Position numbers and translations under genes: made by a program
Part shown: piece by piece, positions 11,433 through 23,139 of the stretch
Layout: each line of letters starts with the position of its first letter
Position numbering within the stretch: position 1 is the stretch's first letter
The notes under the pieces: generated by a model
The model's database searches: none
What the model was told of the DNA's origin: nothing
Seen by the model: the letters and a program-made list of their open reading frames with translations, nothing else
From: Saccoglossus kowalevskii
Taxonomy: Eukaryota > Hemichordata > Enteropneusta > Harrimaniidae
Assembly: GCF_000003605.2 (NCBI RefSeq)
Contig: NW_003131355.1
Span: forward strand, 71,292 to 114,195
Direction: 5' to 3'
Length of the DNA: 42,904 nucleotides

Positions 11433-11816
11433 TAATGATATTTATACAAGATGGCGTAGATGGTTATATTTCTCTGTGTTTACAGTAGAACATTTATTAA
11501 GTAGGTGTTACTTCTGCTTCAACTGCTTCAATGTGTTGACTTAACCTTAGCATGGTGATTGTTACGACACAGCTAGGGGGCTCAAGATGAGCGTACGCAT
11601 ATGGTTTGGTACGTGATACATACGTGATATCACAGAAATGAGATCTATGAAAACACTTTTCCATTTAAAATGGGAATGTCATTTGACAAACTTTGGCGGA
11701 TCATCTCAATAGCAATGCTTGTCTACTGAAAGTTTGGTTATATGTCAGCCGCTTTTCACAATAATAAAGTTGTCAGTTTTTAGCCGTAACTGAAAGCAAT
11801 TGGTTTTATTTTCATT

Positions 11817-12076
11817 TGTGGGAATCGAAATTACAGGATAAAGGATACGATCGATTAAGTCAAGGAAAGAGACTTTATTATACGATATAGACTACACGAA
11901 TACTATACAGCTACTGCCGAATAAAGCGTGTGTTGAAAGTATACATACAGTGTGGCCGGAAGTTTTGGGCTTACGTAACTTGTTACTGAATAGCCAATCA
12001 ACTAACTCAATAATAATTAACTTAAGTACATAACGTATCTCTTTGTGGTTTCCGCAGTTCGGTTGTGGTTCCGACA
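11817..12076 (-). mobile_element. Solo LTR 2 (Ty3/gypsy-like)
   Basis: It is nearly identical to solo LTR 1 but without its 40-bp internal repeat. On minus it starts TGTCGGAACCACAACCG and ends GATTCCCACA. It is flanked by a perfect 5-bp duplication, tcatt, at 11812-11816 and 12077-12081. The different target duplication shows an independent insertion of the same family. Confidence 0.9.
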
Positions 12077-12081
12077 TCATT

Positions 12082-12900
12082 TTGTTTTCTTTATTGTCAG
12101 TTTCAGAGAAATTTACATGTGAACGTAAGATTGTTAATTTAACTTCCGTGTTCTGGAGAATGGCCCGCCATACTCGCTGTCGTGCTCTTGTCACATGAGA
12201 AGGGTCAAGAGGTCATTGGTGAGTGTGGGTGTTCGTTCTTGGTCTCCTTCATAAACGAGGAACTTCAATCTCAAAACTATATGTGCGCGCACTTCCGTTT
12301 ATGTTGCATGATGGGAATAGTCGATAACAACTGTGAACTGAAGTGTAGGACAACCTGTCAGTTATTTTGTCTTACACTTAATTTGGAGTTTTCTCTGGGT
12401 GATATTGATCTAATATTGTTTATTTGCGTTCATATATGTATTTATACATGTTTGTTCTTATTTTCCGTTCTTTGTTTTAAAATTTGTTATTTTCTAAATT
12501 CACTATCTTTAACTGGAGTTGGAAAACTAATATTTCTTACAGGAGAAGAATTTGTGTGACGTCAGGTCGAGACTGGGTGATGTAGACGATATCACGACAG
12601 GCGATATGCTCCAATAAGTTGCAATGAATGAACAACTGTGTTCGAGTTCCTCTTATGTACGTTCCTATGTCCACCACTCGTGTCATAGTTCATATATCAC
12701 TGTGTATGTTGAACGCCATGTGACTGAATTTGACAAATGAACAACTATAGTGTGTTTATATTCATCGCAGTGGAAATGTGATAGTAATAATAGGTCACTT
12801 AGACGACGACACTTTTCAAGACATGCAGCATATGCCATATTTCTCCAGCACTCATTAGAATTGCCTTTTCACGTCAGAATGTCTGCTTCACTTTGACTAG
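12082..12900. other. Stretch without recognised gene
   Basis: A 125-codon open frame at 12182-12559 (plus) encodes a Cys-rich then hydrophobic sequence. It has no recognisable domain and no splice context I trust, so it is not called as a gene. Confidence 0.35.
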
Positions 12901-12902
12901 AT

Positions 12903-13020
12903 TGCGGTGGTTGTCGTGCAGCGCGTGTTCGAATTCCATGTAAACATGTATTTAATAATGTTGTTAACGTTATTATGAGTCACATATCCAACAGAACGCA
13001 GCAGCGCGACGACCACCGCT
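12903..13020. mobile_element. Short MITE with GCGGTGGT termini
   Basis: The left end gcggtggttgtcgtgcagcg is the approximate inverted complement of the right end cagcgcgacgaccaccgct. The termini resemble those of the TTAA-flanked MITEs at 3497 and 29535. No clear TTAA duplication is left, so this is probably an old, internally deleted relative. Confidence 0.6.
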
Positions 13021-15300
13021 GGCTGATAAAATTTGAAAATTCGTGTTCATTTTTTACACGTAGAAACTGTTATAAGACTTCAGGATTAAAGTTTGGGGAT
13101 TGACTTTGTCTTGTAACAATGTTTGTTAGATAAAAGTAGTAGGATTTATTTCCATTCATCGTATTGTAATTTATAACAGAGACCCTATATCATAATATAT
13201 AGATGGTTGTTTATACCATAGGTATTATTGGAATTGTGACGTCGTATATTCAATTGTATCATTTGAGGTTACGACCGAATAAGTGATATCTATATGAATT
13301 CGCAGAGTGATCATCATTTTTGTCGCAAAAACAACACAAAAGTCATTGTCGTATCGATGTCATTGATATGTCAGAGGTATTTATGATTGCTTTTGAATTT
13401 GAGATCAGAACTGGTTTACGAGCAAACAATCGCACACTTGATTGTCACTCAAAATACAACGCCAATGACGTCATGGTCGAAAGACCAGGCACTCGATCGA
13501 TGACTAATAAATAATATTTTGACTTTGATGAACAGAAGTGACAATCAATTTGTAATTGGTGCAAGGTACATAGAATCACTGATAATGGCCGTTTAATTGA
13601 TTGGTTCATAACAATTAATACCCAGCATTCCTAGCGAATCTAAATGTAACTTGTATCGTTGTGTACCTGACATAAAGACAGAGGGCGTTCAGGTTGGCGT
13701 GGCTTTGACATGAAGCGACTCTACCTGACAGAGATTGGAACGTATATCTGATGGTACGTGTAGTAATTGTAAGGAAGAACGATCCCAATTCTCCAAATAC
13801 AAATATTATGACCTATCATAGTATGCTGTGATGACGTTGCGTGATAATATTTTATTTTATAAACAAAAACGTGTTATGTTATACGAAATGTAAATACATT
13901 TTTATAAGAAAACAAAAATTATGCGAAAATTAACTAATATTATGGCGGCCACCTGTTGTACAACTTCACTAGCACAACATTAAACAAAACCTTCGTCTAA
14001 TTATATTTATAATAATGATGGTATTTGAGAGAGGTCACAGACCTAGTCTTGCACCTAGCTGATTACAAAAAGTGATGTTGACGCGAAGAATATGCCCCCT
14101 TTAAAATGCTAATATCTGCAATAGGCCCAAGAAATAAACTCACAGGGTTGCTGCGCGCGCTGTAGGCCCCTCTTGCAACCACTTCCACCTGACCAGGTCA
14201 CGATCATGTCAATAGTTCTCATCTTTCTTCATCAAACAACGAACGACACAACAGGGGTTGCATACATAGTAAACATAAGTAGCTTGTTCGAGTTGATCAC
14301 ATTCTACTTGAGTGCAAAAAAACGGCAAAGAATGCTCGTAATAAGGGGTATGGTTTGCGAATGTGCTGCCACACCTAGGGGCCTATTATTTTTTAGCAAG
14401 AATGCAGATGGTGTAAGGTTTTGATATAGAATAACCCCCGGGCTCCTTACTCCGTCAAGTGTGTCTATTTTACCACAGATTCTTTCGCCGAAAAACTCTT
14501 CACATTTATTAAATACAATTTGAATGTGAAGACAAGTGCCGAAAACCTAAACCTGTCGTAGTACTCTAACATTTCTTAAAGAACCAGATTCCGGTCCAGC
14601 CCATGTTCAATGCAAAGGATTTCTGAACTGTTTCAAATTATTTGACTTATTTGCAACTCTGAACAAAGTATCGTTTTGTTCGTGTTATGTTAATGGTAAC
14701 AATAATTTTGCTAGAGACGCGGAATTTACGTAGCGCTTACACACTGCTATTTGTTTTTCAATTTCGCTGTTTGTTTTGTGATTGGTGTTGAGTGGCGACA
14801 TCACACCTCTAGAGTCAGGGCTTGGGTGTTCAATGTTTTGCGACCAAGTATTTTTGATGTTATGTCGTCATTACGGCTATCACGCTAACTGGAATCGCTC
14901 TCAATTAATGTTCTTATCCAATCAAACGCCAAAATCACGCACTTTGTCATGGCGCCGGGCCGGTGATATTTTGCTCAATTTTAAATTACTGGTATTATGT
15001 TATCAAATAATTATCACATTATTTTGACATTATTTGACTATTGTTTGATAATTGTTTAGACTTTATTGGTACATTATTTATGAACATTGTTTCATTATTA
15101 ACATGTTTCACATGTTATTAGCTTAATTTCCTATTATTTTCATCTTATTTCACCTATATATGAACATTATTGTTCATCACAACATGTCGATACGATTTTT
15201 ATTAACTCAATGTATTACACACTCTTTTTATTTTGTTTTCACGATTCCCACTCGACACAGATCAGAGGTCTATTCATTGGCACTGCGCCATTTACATTGA
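13021..15300. other. Long stretch without recognised gene
   Basis: Small open frames (64-83 codons at 13320, 14173 and 14782) show no motifs. The end of the stretch (15000-15200) is rich in 'attatttgac' and 'tgttattagc' iterations. Nothing else is supported. Confidence 0.4.
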
Positions 15301-15306
15301 TCGTTC

Positions 15307-15630
15307 GTGAGGGCTTTCACTTTTATCGGTTTCAAACAGTCTGACTACGATGCATGTATGGTATTTGTACATGGGTACTGTTTAAAGAAAGAGTGGGAGC
15401 AGTCGTTTCTAAACTCTCTGTATTCTGGATATTTATTTGCCGAGTGTGAAAGTACTGTTCTCACACATACTAGTGGTTGTGTCACTGCAACTGAAGTCAA
15501 CGACCTGTATCTAGACATTGTTGGTCTTACTAGAGAACAACATGCATACTGCCTTGTGTTTAATAAAAGTCAATTTAGATCATTCAAACCCAGACTCAAG
15601 TGCACAAGAACATTAATAAATAAAATGTAA
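15307..15630 (+). CDS. Unrecognised 107-codon open frame, copy B
   Basis: The open frame contains ECESTVLTHTSGCVT followed by VNDLYLDIVGLTREQHAYC. Copy A encodes the same peptide at 6231-6405 with a frameshift. Between copies, roughly half of the base changes in this segment are synonymous, hinting at past coding constraint. The N-terminal part has no counterpart in copy A. The annotated start is arbitrary, since this may be an exon rather than a whole gene. Function unknown; transposon origin not excluded. Confidence 0.3.
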   Translation: MRAFTFIGFKQSDYDACMVFVHGYCLKKEWEQSFLNSLYSGYLFAECESTVLTHTSGCVTATEVNDLYLDIVGLTREQHAYCLVFNKSQFRSFKPRLKCTRTLINKM

Positions 15631-15661
15631 AATCAAATATTAAAATTGTTTTCTCCTATCC

Positions 15662-15767
15662 ATATGCCATATTTTCAATGTATTTCTGGTAATTAATATT
15701 AACAATGTTTCAAATCCCATATTTTCAATGTATTACTGGTAATTAATATTAACAATGTTTCAAATCC
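15662..15767. repeat. 53-bp tandem duplication
   Basis: The block 'catattttcaatgtatt ... caatgtttcaaatccc' is present twice in a row. The two differ by one base (tttctgg versus ttactgg). Copy A has a single version near 6420. Confidence 0.85.
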
Positions 15768-16489
15768 CAGACCATATCGTATCCTCACATACCCCAGCTC
15801 AAAGTCGCATTTCCTCTCCGAATAACTGTATAATCCTGAAATAGTTCTCTCGTGTTGTGACAAGACTTTCATGTGACTGACACCATCTTAGCTTATACTA
15901 TAATGGTATAAAAGGCAAATCAGATTACAATTTGAATACTGGTGACAATGTGTACACCATTACGTGGATTGTATTGAATCATAGTAGCAACAATGGTACA
16001 ATGGGTCTAGACAAATAACATGATAGGTTATTACGTACTGCGTTGTGTGGAATTCAGAATGAATAATGATTTCACCATATTGGTCTACACATCATCAAAT
16101 AACTTGATAATTCTGTTCCTACCAGATGTATAAAGTGCTTATACTAAAAACTTAGCGATCTAGATTTAGGTGAACATTGTAAATACTATTGAAATTATGA
16201 TAAATCTGTTTATTGACACCTGAATTATATTTTCCCTCATTTTTTAAGTAACATTTTGGGTTGATTTGTTTAATTTCCTGCACTGTATGAAATCTGATTA
16301 AGTCACAGTCTTGCAGTTCGGATTCTTATTTTATGGAAAAAATGCATATTGTACATAAATTTATTTTTCTTTATTTATAATTCCTTTCTCCTTACGTTTT
16401 TGTATGATGATGTAGTTAGCTGCCGAATAGTTTGACTCATTTCATTGTATCTATGTTACAACACAGTACCTCTGTAGACACACGGTCTC

Positions 16490-16577
16490 ACCTGTGTTAG
16501 CAGACATGAAGTGGAGTATTTAAGCAAGCCAACAGCCAACAAACAAACAATGACGAAATACGAACCGATGTTGAGGT
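16490..16577 (+). promoter_or_regulatory. Conserved TATA-like block with ATG, copy B
   Basis: Counterpart of 6930-7030: gtatttaagc near 16516, ATG at 16550, then TTGAG|gtatgc. Here the frame can also run on past the possible donor to a stop after 27 codons. Conservation between copies is the only support. Confidence 0.22.
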
Positions 16578-16964
16578 ATGCGAGAGTCTTGACTACGAAT
16601 CACAAATGGAATGTATGTATTTGTGCCAAGTGATTGCAGTTTGAAAATAAATAGAAGAAAAAAAACTCAATTCATAGTTAAAACCCTGTCAGGGAAGAAA
16701 ACTTCATGGGTATTAAAGACACATCAAACTGACTTGTACAAATGAGATTGAGATCTCAATAAAACGCTTTGCCCGCAAATATACCCTCGGTCCAATACAA
16801 ACAAATACACCCAAAGGCGAAGTAGGCAACTGTTTTTTTTTAGAGATTTTACATAAATAGTGGGGGGATAATATAAATAAAGAATCGGGACCGAGGGCAA
16901 TATTGAATATTTTGTTGTTAAATATTGCTTCTATTGTTTTAATACAATTTAGTACGTTCATGTT

Positions 16965-17042
16965 AGTATTAATACGAGATCTCGTACTATAGTATTAATA
17001 CGAGATCTCGTACTATAGTATTAATACGAGATCTCGTACTAT
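16965..17042. repeat. Three exact 26-bp units, each with two palindromes
   Basis: The unit agtattaatacgagatctcg + tactat is repeated three times without change at 16965, 16991 and 17017. Each unit contains the perfect palindrome tacgagatctcgta (14 bp) and the palindrome gtattaatac. The array lies in a segment (about 16820-17150) absent from duplication copy A. Confidence 0.95.
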
Positions 17043-19834
17043 AGATATATCTGTGTCATTTTTTAAAATACCAGATTCATGTGTGCATTCTTTGCCATCA
17101 ATGATCACTGCCGGTGACAGTGTAGACATTTCGAGATGTAACGTTGGGTTAAACTGGTTGCTATGCAACACAACACGTTCAAATATCGTGAGATGTATTT
17201 TACACACGTTGTAAGCGTCGCGTGGGACCCATACCGAATGATGTAATGACTGTGATACGTTCATTTATGTATAGGCTTTGGTTGAATTGGGGTCAAGGAA
17301 CTTTATATTCTTAATTTTAATTTGCATTTACAGCAAACTAATTTACGTGAAGAGTGTTTGTATTAAATTTAATATGAAATATTTAATATGAATTTGGCCA
17401 CGTGGATATGTACATTGTATTAGAATAATTTTTTGTTTGCATCGGCGAAAATAAATAGTTCACAATTTACACTTTAATAATAAATTAGAGTATAAATCTT
17501 TTCCCGATGATGATGTTATTCTCGTCCTCAAAGAACACAATTTACAAATTATCAATAACAAGTTCAAGTTAATGAATGGGTAGTGTATTCGACAAATAAT
17601 GTCACGTGGTCTGACCAACGAGTATTGATAAAATGGCACCAAGTGACCTTGCGACCTATTTCGGCGTACTTCATATGTTATGCAAGTCATGTCTTGTACG
17701 TTGTGTTAAGTTTCAATGTCACTGTGTACATGTGACAGAGTTTCCAACAAAGTCAGCTATATAAAACATAAGGTTATATAACTCAGTAATACACATTTAG
17801 ATGTTTGATATACCTATTTTTATTAGTGATGTTAGTGAGAGAAGTTATAATATTCGTAAAATATACACCACTTTATCTTCGGGGGTTCAGACTGATCGGG
17901 CGATCACGAGAAATCTGAGACCTGCACCGTTTGTATGGGCTATACGATCACTGTGGTCCATTCAACTCACTATCAATACATTGTATGTACACTACGGACG
18001 CGTTCAACAATGTTGCTTTAATTACCAGTAGCGTCTGCGTCATTGTACACTACCAACAATGCAGTACGTTGTATGCAGTCTATTTTATTATCATAGTAGA
18101 AATTACCATAGGTTTATTTTCTTATGATCTATTGGTCACTTTTAAAATATTATTTATAATTCTTCTATAAGACTCGTAACTAATATTCAGATTGGATACC
18201 TGGCGTCAATGAACACTCGTACATGCATAATTAAACTAAATCTATGAAATACTTCAGTTGAAAAAATGACCCCTTTTTTCAAAGGGTTTGAGAGAGTGTA
18301 AACATCTCGTCAGTGTGTTTGAAATAGTGGCATACCTGCGTGTCATAGGTCATTTAACATTTGAAAATTTAGTAAATTTAAGTATAAGTCTTGAGACTGA
18401 ATTTATCAAAACGTGGCAATGATACTACTTGCATCCCGAACTAAAATAACCGATTTTCTAGGAACAATTAAGCAAAAAAGGAGTGCGCGTCTGTAAAAAT
18501 ATAGTAAAAAATCGGCAAAAATGGAACAAAATTGTAAGTAGTCACTTTATCATTTTTGAACACGGGGACACAGAACAGTTTCATTCTCCCTTTGTTAGCT
18601 CAGTGGATATACGATGATATTTCGCCCACCCACGTGTAACAGCGTTTGCCCTCGCCAAATAAAACCCATGGCACGTGATTATCGTATAGGCGTGCACACA
18701 TATCATGCTCGGGCTTTCAATGTTGAGGTTAACCAGTTCTTTGTTATATTATTATTATTCCTAGTATACCATTATCATTTTTTGTAGTTTTTTCTTTCAC
18801 TTAGTTTTAAGTAAGATATAATTTTCAAGAATGTGTGGTTACATATTTGGGACAATTAAGCAGTTTATTTACATGACTAATGACTTTATATTATAATATC
18901 ATAATAGTCTATCAATTGAAGTCTGTCAGTTTTCAAATTTAAAATGAATAATTAAGACTTACGTCTTAGCGAAAACATTCAATTTTTCAAATCAATAAAA
19001 ACTGAAACATCTACTTCCATATTTTGTATCAGAGAAAGAAATTTGTAGCACACAAAATACATAAAGATTACTCCTTATGAAAAGCATCCCAGCGTTTTCA
19101 GTTGTCATTTCACTTTCTGTTTAATAGTATAATAATGTCTATAATAAATTTATAATTTGCCAAATGTGTGACACCACGAGACTTTGAGTTAAATTGTGGT
19201 ATTCATGCAAACAAAAGCCTTGTCAAGCAACACAATGTGTATTGGACCACTTTTTATAAATGTAATTTGTTCACATTTACTCCTAATTAATTATCATATT
19301 GTATATTGTGAGGATACAACTTACAAAAGGCCCGTATGAATGACCTCTTACAGGTCACACATCCTGGCACTTTAACTACTTCGGTATTGTTTTTATATAG
19401 CAATAGTTTTAACAAATATATCTAAATCATATGTAAAACTGTGTTTGGACTGCATATACAAGTGCCAGCATATGTTTCGAGTAATACATTTCTATTAACA
19501 GTGAACTTGATTGGTCCCCAGAAAGTGCCAAAGTGTATGACCTTCGAAGGTCATCCATTGGATATTTTCATTATTTTTTTCGAAAAGGTTACACAAAGAT
19601 ATGTCTATATTTTATTTATTTTAAATTCAATTTAGTTCGAAAGCTAAAGTCATCGAAATTACGTGCGCTCAAAAAGTTTGAACACAGCTGTCGGTCATGT
19701 CATATTAGCAGTGCTTAGCTTTTCAAAAAAAAAAGTCCCTGAAACTGAACTTAATCCTCATTGCTTTCTTACTAAAAGCAAACAAGATTCAGAAACCGGG
19801 CATTTAGTATATATAAATTCTGACATGATTCAAT

Positions 19835-20077
19835 ATGATTGGTCGAGAAGACCTTGGGCAGATGTTATATACAACAGAATTCCTCTGCTGTATTAGTTAT
19901 TTTGTTGTGTGGGATTATATCGTCAGTGAGCTTAATAGATCTAGTGGACGACTACAAGTGACGGGGATGTTAAGGATTGAGACGAAATTGATAAAAAGAA
20001 ATAGGCGTTACGGTATGATTTTAAAGACATGTTTGACCTCTGCGTTCATATCAGTGTATTTGGACGACATGCCGTAG
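19835..20077 (+). CDS. Unrecognised 80-residue open frame, copy B
   Basis: The frame starts MIGREDLGQMLYTTEFL, then CCISYFVVWDYIV, a basic stretch (KLIKRNRRYG), and ends SVYLDDMP. The copy A equivalent is broken by a TAG, and a third partial copy occurs at 9234. The segment 19940-20200 is nearly identical to 9900-10165, much more so than the flanks. No domain is recognised, and it may simply be non-coding DNA conserved by recent exchange. Confidence 0.2.
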   Translation: MIGREDLGQMLYTTEFLCCISYFVVWDYIVSELNRSSGRLQVTGMLRIETKLIKRNRRYGMILKTCLTSAFISVYLDDMP

Positions 20078-21427
20078 GGTGAAAGTAAGATTCTTTTACA
20101 ATTAAAACACGGAGACCCTACATCAACTACATACACCACAAATAATTTAAAACTAAATGAGTCGAACATTCAGCAAAATTGATAAATATGGTATACGTTG
20201 TTTGTCAATATTATACTTTGTTTGCTGGCAACTTTTGAAATATTTACTTTGCCCCTCAAGTTAGAAAATTCACATCAAATGACAAGGTCAGAATACAATG
20301 AGTACTAGTAGCGCGGTTTCTCATAAATTACTACTTAACCTGCGACCATTGATAATGGCACACTAACACTTAATGTCGTGCTACGTTGTTGAGTGTAATA
20401 TTCTATTCCTATTGTCAGTGTTTGCAGTGAACAATGACAGCTCCATGACGATTCGCATGCGACACTGTATTCACACCAGTCGTATGGAACGATAAATGGT
20501 TCGATATACTCAATAATTCTAGTGAACGCCAATTACGTGTTGTCAAGAGGTTGTTAAAATTGCAAAAGAGTCACTTGGCTTGTACGGACAATGTAGTTTG
20601 ATATTACTGTCATGTTTGCATTATGCTGGCATTTTAACACCACACTGCGAAAACGGAAGCAGGCATGGGAATCCACGCCGACTCAAATTTCTTTGTTCCT
20701 GCATTACAATTTGTCCACGTATTGTGAATTCATGTGCCAGCAGGTGTGAACTGACTTCTCGCCAACGCTTAAATGGGGAGGGGGGGTGGAATAGTGGGAA
20801 GGTTGGGACGCCATACCAGGTGCAGGTCTTGACGGTTTGTTGCGATAACCTAGCAAGGGGTGTCTCACGTGTCTTAATATTAAAGAACATCGAAGCTCAA
20901 CTGCAGAAACTGACTGTGTCTGACTACATGGGTGCGTGAATGACTTCAGTGTTCCGTTATAAGGTCTTATGGTATTCCTACACTGCAGAAGCGAGCAATC
21001 CCCGAAATTCCCCTTTGAGCAACATCACATTACTAACAGCTAAGACGTTATTTTATGCACATTGAGTAATACTACCTGTTGATTTCATATCACTAACAGA
21101 TAATATACCACCACAAGTGATACTATACGACGACAAGAATGGTTGGAAGAGGAAAAATGTAAAAGAGCGACCGGTTGAAAAGACTTATACATGTAAAGAT
21201 TTGGCGGCAAACCAACTCATTTTACATTCTTTGAATAATGATCAAATTTTAAATAGATTGAATATATTTATATTGCTGGTACTGTCTGCATTAATCAGTA
21301 CACGAGTTAGTGCAGAAGGTAAAACAAACGAAGGAAAGAGAAGCATACAGTTCAGTATGTACATGTACACTACATGGTTGTATTGAACGAGATTGGTTGA
21401 CTATTTGAATAGTTATTGTTAACTTAC

Positions 21428-21509
21428 CTGTCACCTTTAATGGGGTCAGAAACGCAATGAGAAAGCAACAGATACGAAGAAAATATGCTACCATCCTAAT
21501 ACATCCCAT
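21428..21509 (-). CDS. Candidate signal-peptide first exon
   Basis: On the minus strand, ATG at 21509-21507 in a strong context (gaaaATGG) opens the frame MGCIRMVAYFLRICC then FLIAFLTPLKVT. It ends exactly at a consensus donor, ACAG|gtaagttaac. A positively charged start, a hydrophobic core of about 14 residues and a phase-1 donor are typical of a first exon encoding a secretion signal. The mucin-like exon at 1-1971 lies on the same strand, downstream, and also starts in phase 1, so the two could be spliced together across about 19.5 kb. No transcript evidence is available, and other exons could intervene. Confidence 0.4.
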
Positions 21510-21856
21510 TTTCACGTATCGTACGCCTTTTTTTGACCATACACGCACATCACAAGTTTGTGCTCATTTGGAATCAGACATGGGAATCTGAATTCTGAGA
21601 AAAGTGTGGTCCACACCCAGTTCGATTTGAGGTCAAATGTCAAGGGCTCGTGGGTAAGTGAGTACAAATAGGGATTACGGGTAACGTGGGGATCTATTGC
21701 ACGTCGTGTTTTGTCCTATGACGAATTAACGGTTGTGTTAGTTGTAAAAGTGTAATGGACATATTGTATGGACTCTGTCAAATCGCCCGTTCGAAATGAC
21801 CATCTTACCAGAGATTATAACTAAGTAACTCGAAACAATTTCGATTAGAAAATGCA

Positions 21857-22262
21857 TCTGTCGTGTTTACGACAGAGGCCGAAGCGAGGCATCCACCATG
21901 GCTGTCGTGTTGACGACATAGGCCGAGGCGAGGCATTCGCTTTATCTGTCGCGTTGACTACATAGGCCGAGGTAAGACATCCACTATGCCTCTGTGTTGA
22001 GGACAGAGGCCGAGGCGAGGCATTCGCTTTATCTGTCGCGTTGACGACATAGGCCGAGGCGAGACATCCACTATGCCTCTGTGTTGACGACATAGGCTGA
22101 GGTGACACATCTGCTATGTCTGCCGTGTTGACGGCATAGGCCGGGGCGAGACATCCACTATGCCTCTGTGTTGACGACAGAGGCCGAAGCGCGGCATTCG
22201 CTTTATCTGTCGCGTTGACGACATAGGCCGAGGCGAGACATCCGTTTTGACGACAGATACAG
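21857..22262. repeat. 44-bp GC-rich minisatellite, nine units
   Basis: There are nine adjoining units of 43-44 bp, such as ctgtcgtgttgacgacatag followed by gccgaggcgaggcattcgct. They are much richer in G+C than the surroundings. Units alternate between endings cattcgctttat and catccactatgc, giving a partial two-unit higher order. Each unit has an inverted pair (ctgtcg ... cgacag/cgacat) able to form a short hairpin. Open frames on the minus strand here (HRGIVDVSPRPMSSTRQ type) are by-products of the repeat. Confidence 0.9.
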
Positions 22263-22334
22263 AGGAATCGACTTTCTCGCACATTGTAATATTGAATTCA
22301 GTCACGTGACTACTAATACTAAGGTTATGTAAGA

Positions 22335-23139
22335 GGTTATTTATAATAATAATATTAATAATAATGTTTATTCAACCTTTGTATCGGCCGCATGAAAACA
22401 GTAATACATATATTTAAATTACATTCATCATTTCTTTTCTATATTGCCATAAATCAGTTACATATTTCCTAATTAAAGCTGATGAGGTATTTCCCACATT
22501 TTCATTTATGTTCCATAGTATATCACCAAAAAGGAAATTGAACCTATAATTCAACCCTCCTGAAAGAAAACTATTCATTAGTGATGAAGATTCAACATTG
22601 TTTTTCAGTGAGGTATCTAATGCTAAATAAAATTCCTTTCTAATATGATTAGATGACGTACAAATATAAAGAAAGTGGTAAATGTCTTCTTTGCCCTGAT
22701 TGCAGACTCCACAAATTCCATTTCCCCTGTAATTTTTCCATCCCATTTTGTTACCTTCAAGATCTAAAGAGTTTGACCTAGTTTTAAAGACAAGGGAGAT
22801 ACCATGATGATCATAAGGATCCATTATGTAATTTTCTTTTTTAATGTTTCTTTTAATCCAACAGTAGTGTTTTAATGATTTCATCTTTTTCAAATTTTGT
22901 GTAAACATGTTTATTTCATTTTCTTCACTGATTTTGATAAAACTTCTTATCCATTTTGGATTTTGGGGTATTTCATTTCCATAGATATGATCCATGCCAT
23001 TAGTCACTAGAATGTTTTCTACATATTTAGACCAATTCCAAGCCAGTTTAACTTTGTTTTTATACTGAGTATTCATTTCTTTAAAAACTATTTTAGTCCA
23101 TCTATTGTTTTTCATTTTCTGAAGTCTATCCAGGTATTG
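22335..23139 (-). mobile_element. LINE 3' fragment inserted in duplication copy B
   Basis: Relative to copy A (10360-10385), this piece replaces about 17 bp (catttcaaaccgaggtt). On the minus strand it encodes the C-terminal part of a non-LTR retrotransposon ORF2, from SQYLDRLQKM to LWQYRKEMMNVI. It includes a Cys/His knuckle CGVCNQGKEDIYHFLYIC (C-x2-C-x8-H-x4-C). A 3' UTR follows, ending gttgaataaacattattatt and a TTA/ATA tail. The frame remains open for about 240 codons, so the insertion is relatively young. The open frame continues upstream to 23352, but those first 71 codons are flanking duplication sequence, not LINE. Confidence 0.88.

Larger units (their letters stand above)
20335..22297. 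other. About 2-kb insert specific to duplication copy B
   Basis: Copy A passes directly from 'aaattactactt' to 'cagtcacgtgactac' near 10330. In copy B these are separated by this segment, which begins aacctgcgacc and ends ttgtaatattgaatt. I see no inverted termini or clear target duplication. It contains the signal-peptide-like exon (21428-21509, minus) and the 44-bp minisatellite. It may be either an insertion in B or a deletion in A. Confidence 0.65.

Noticed and set aside
12182-12559. 125-codon frame as a gene
   Set aside because: No recognisable domain, no conserved counterpart in the window and no convincing splice context; the length is compatible with chance in a Cys/Leu-rich reading.
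21857-22262. CRISPR array
   Set aside because: Units adjoin directly with no unique spacers, and the DNA is eukaryotic with introns.
22114-22305. Repetitive minus-strand proteins over 21845-22305
   Set aside because: Two different frames are both open because the 44-bp units lack stops. The composition follows the minisatellite and there is no gene context.
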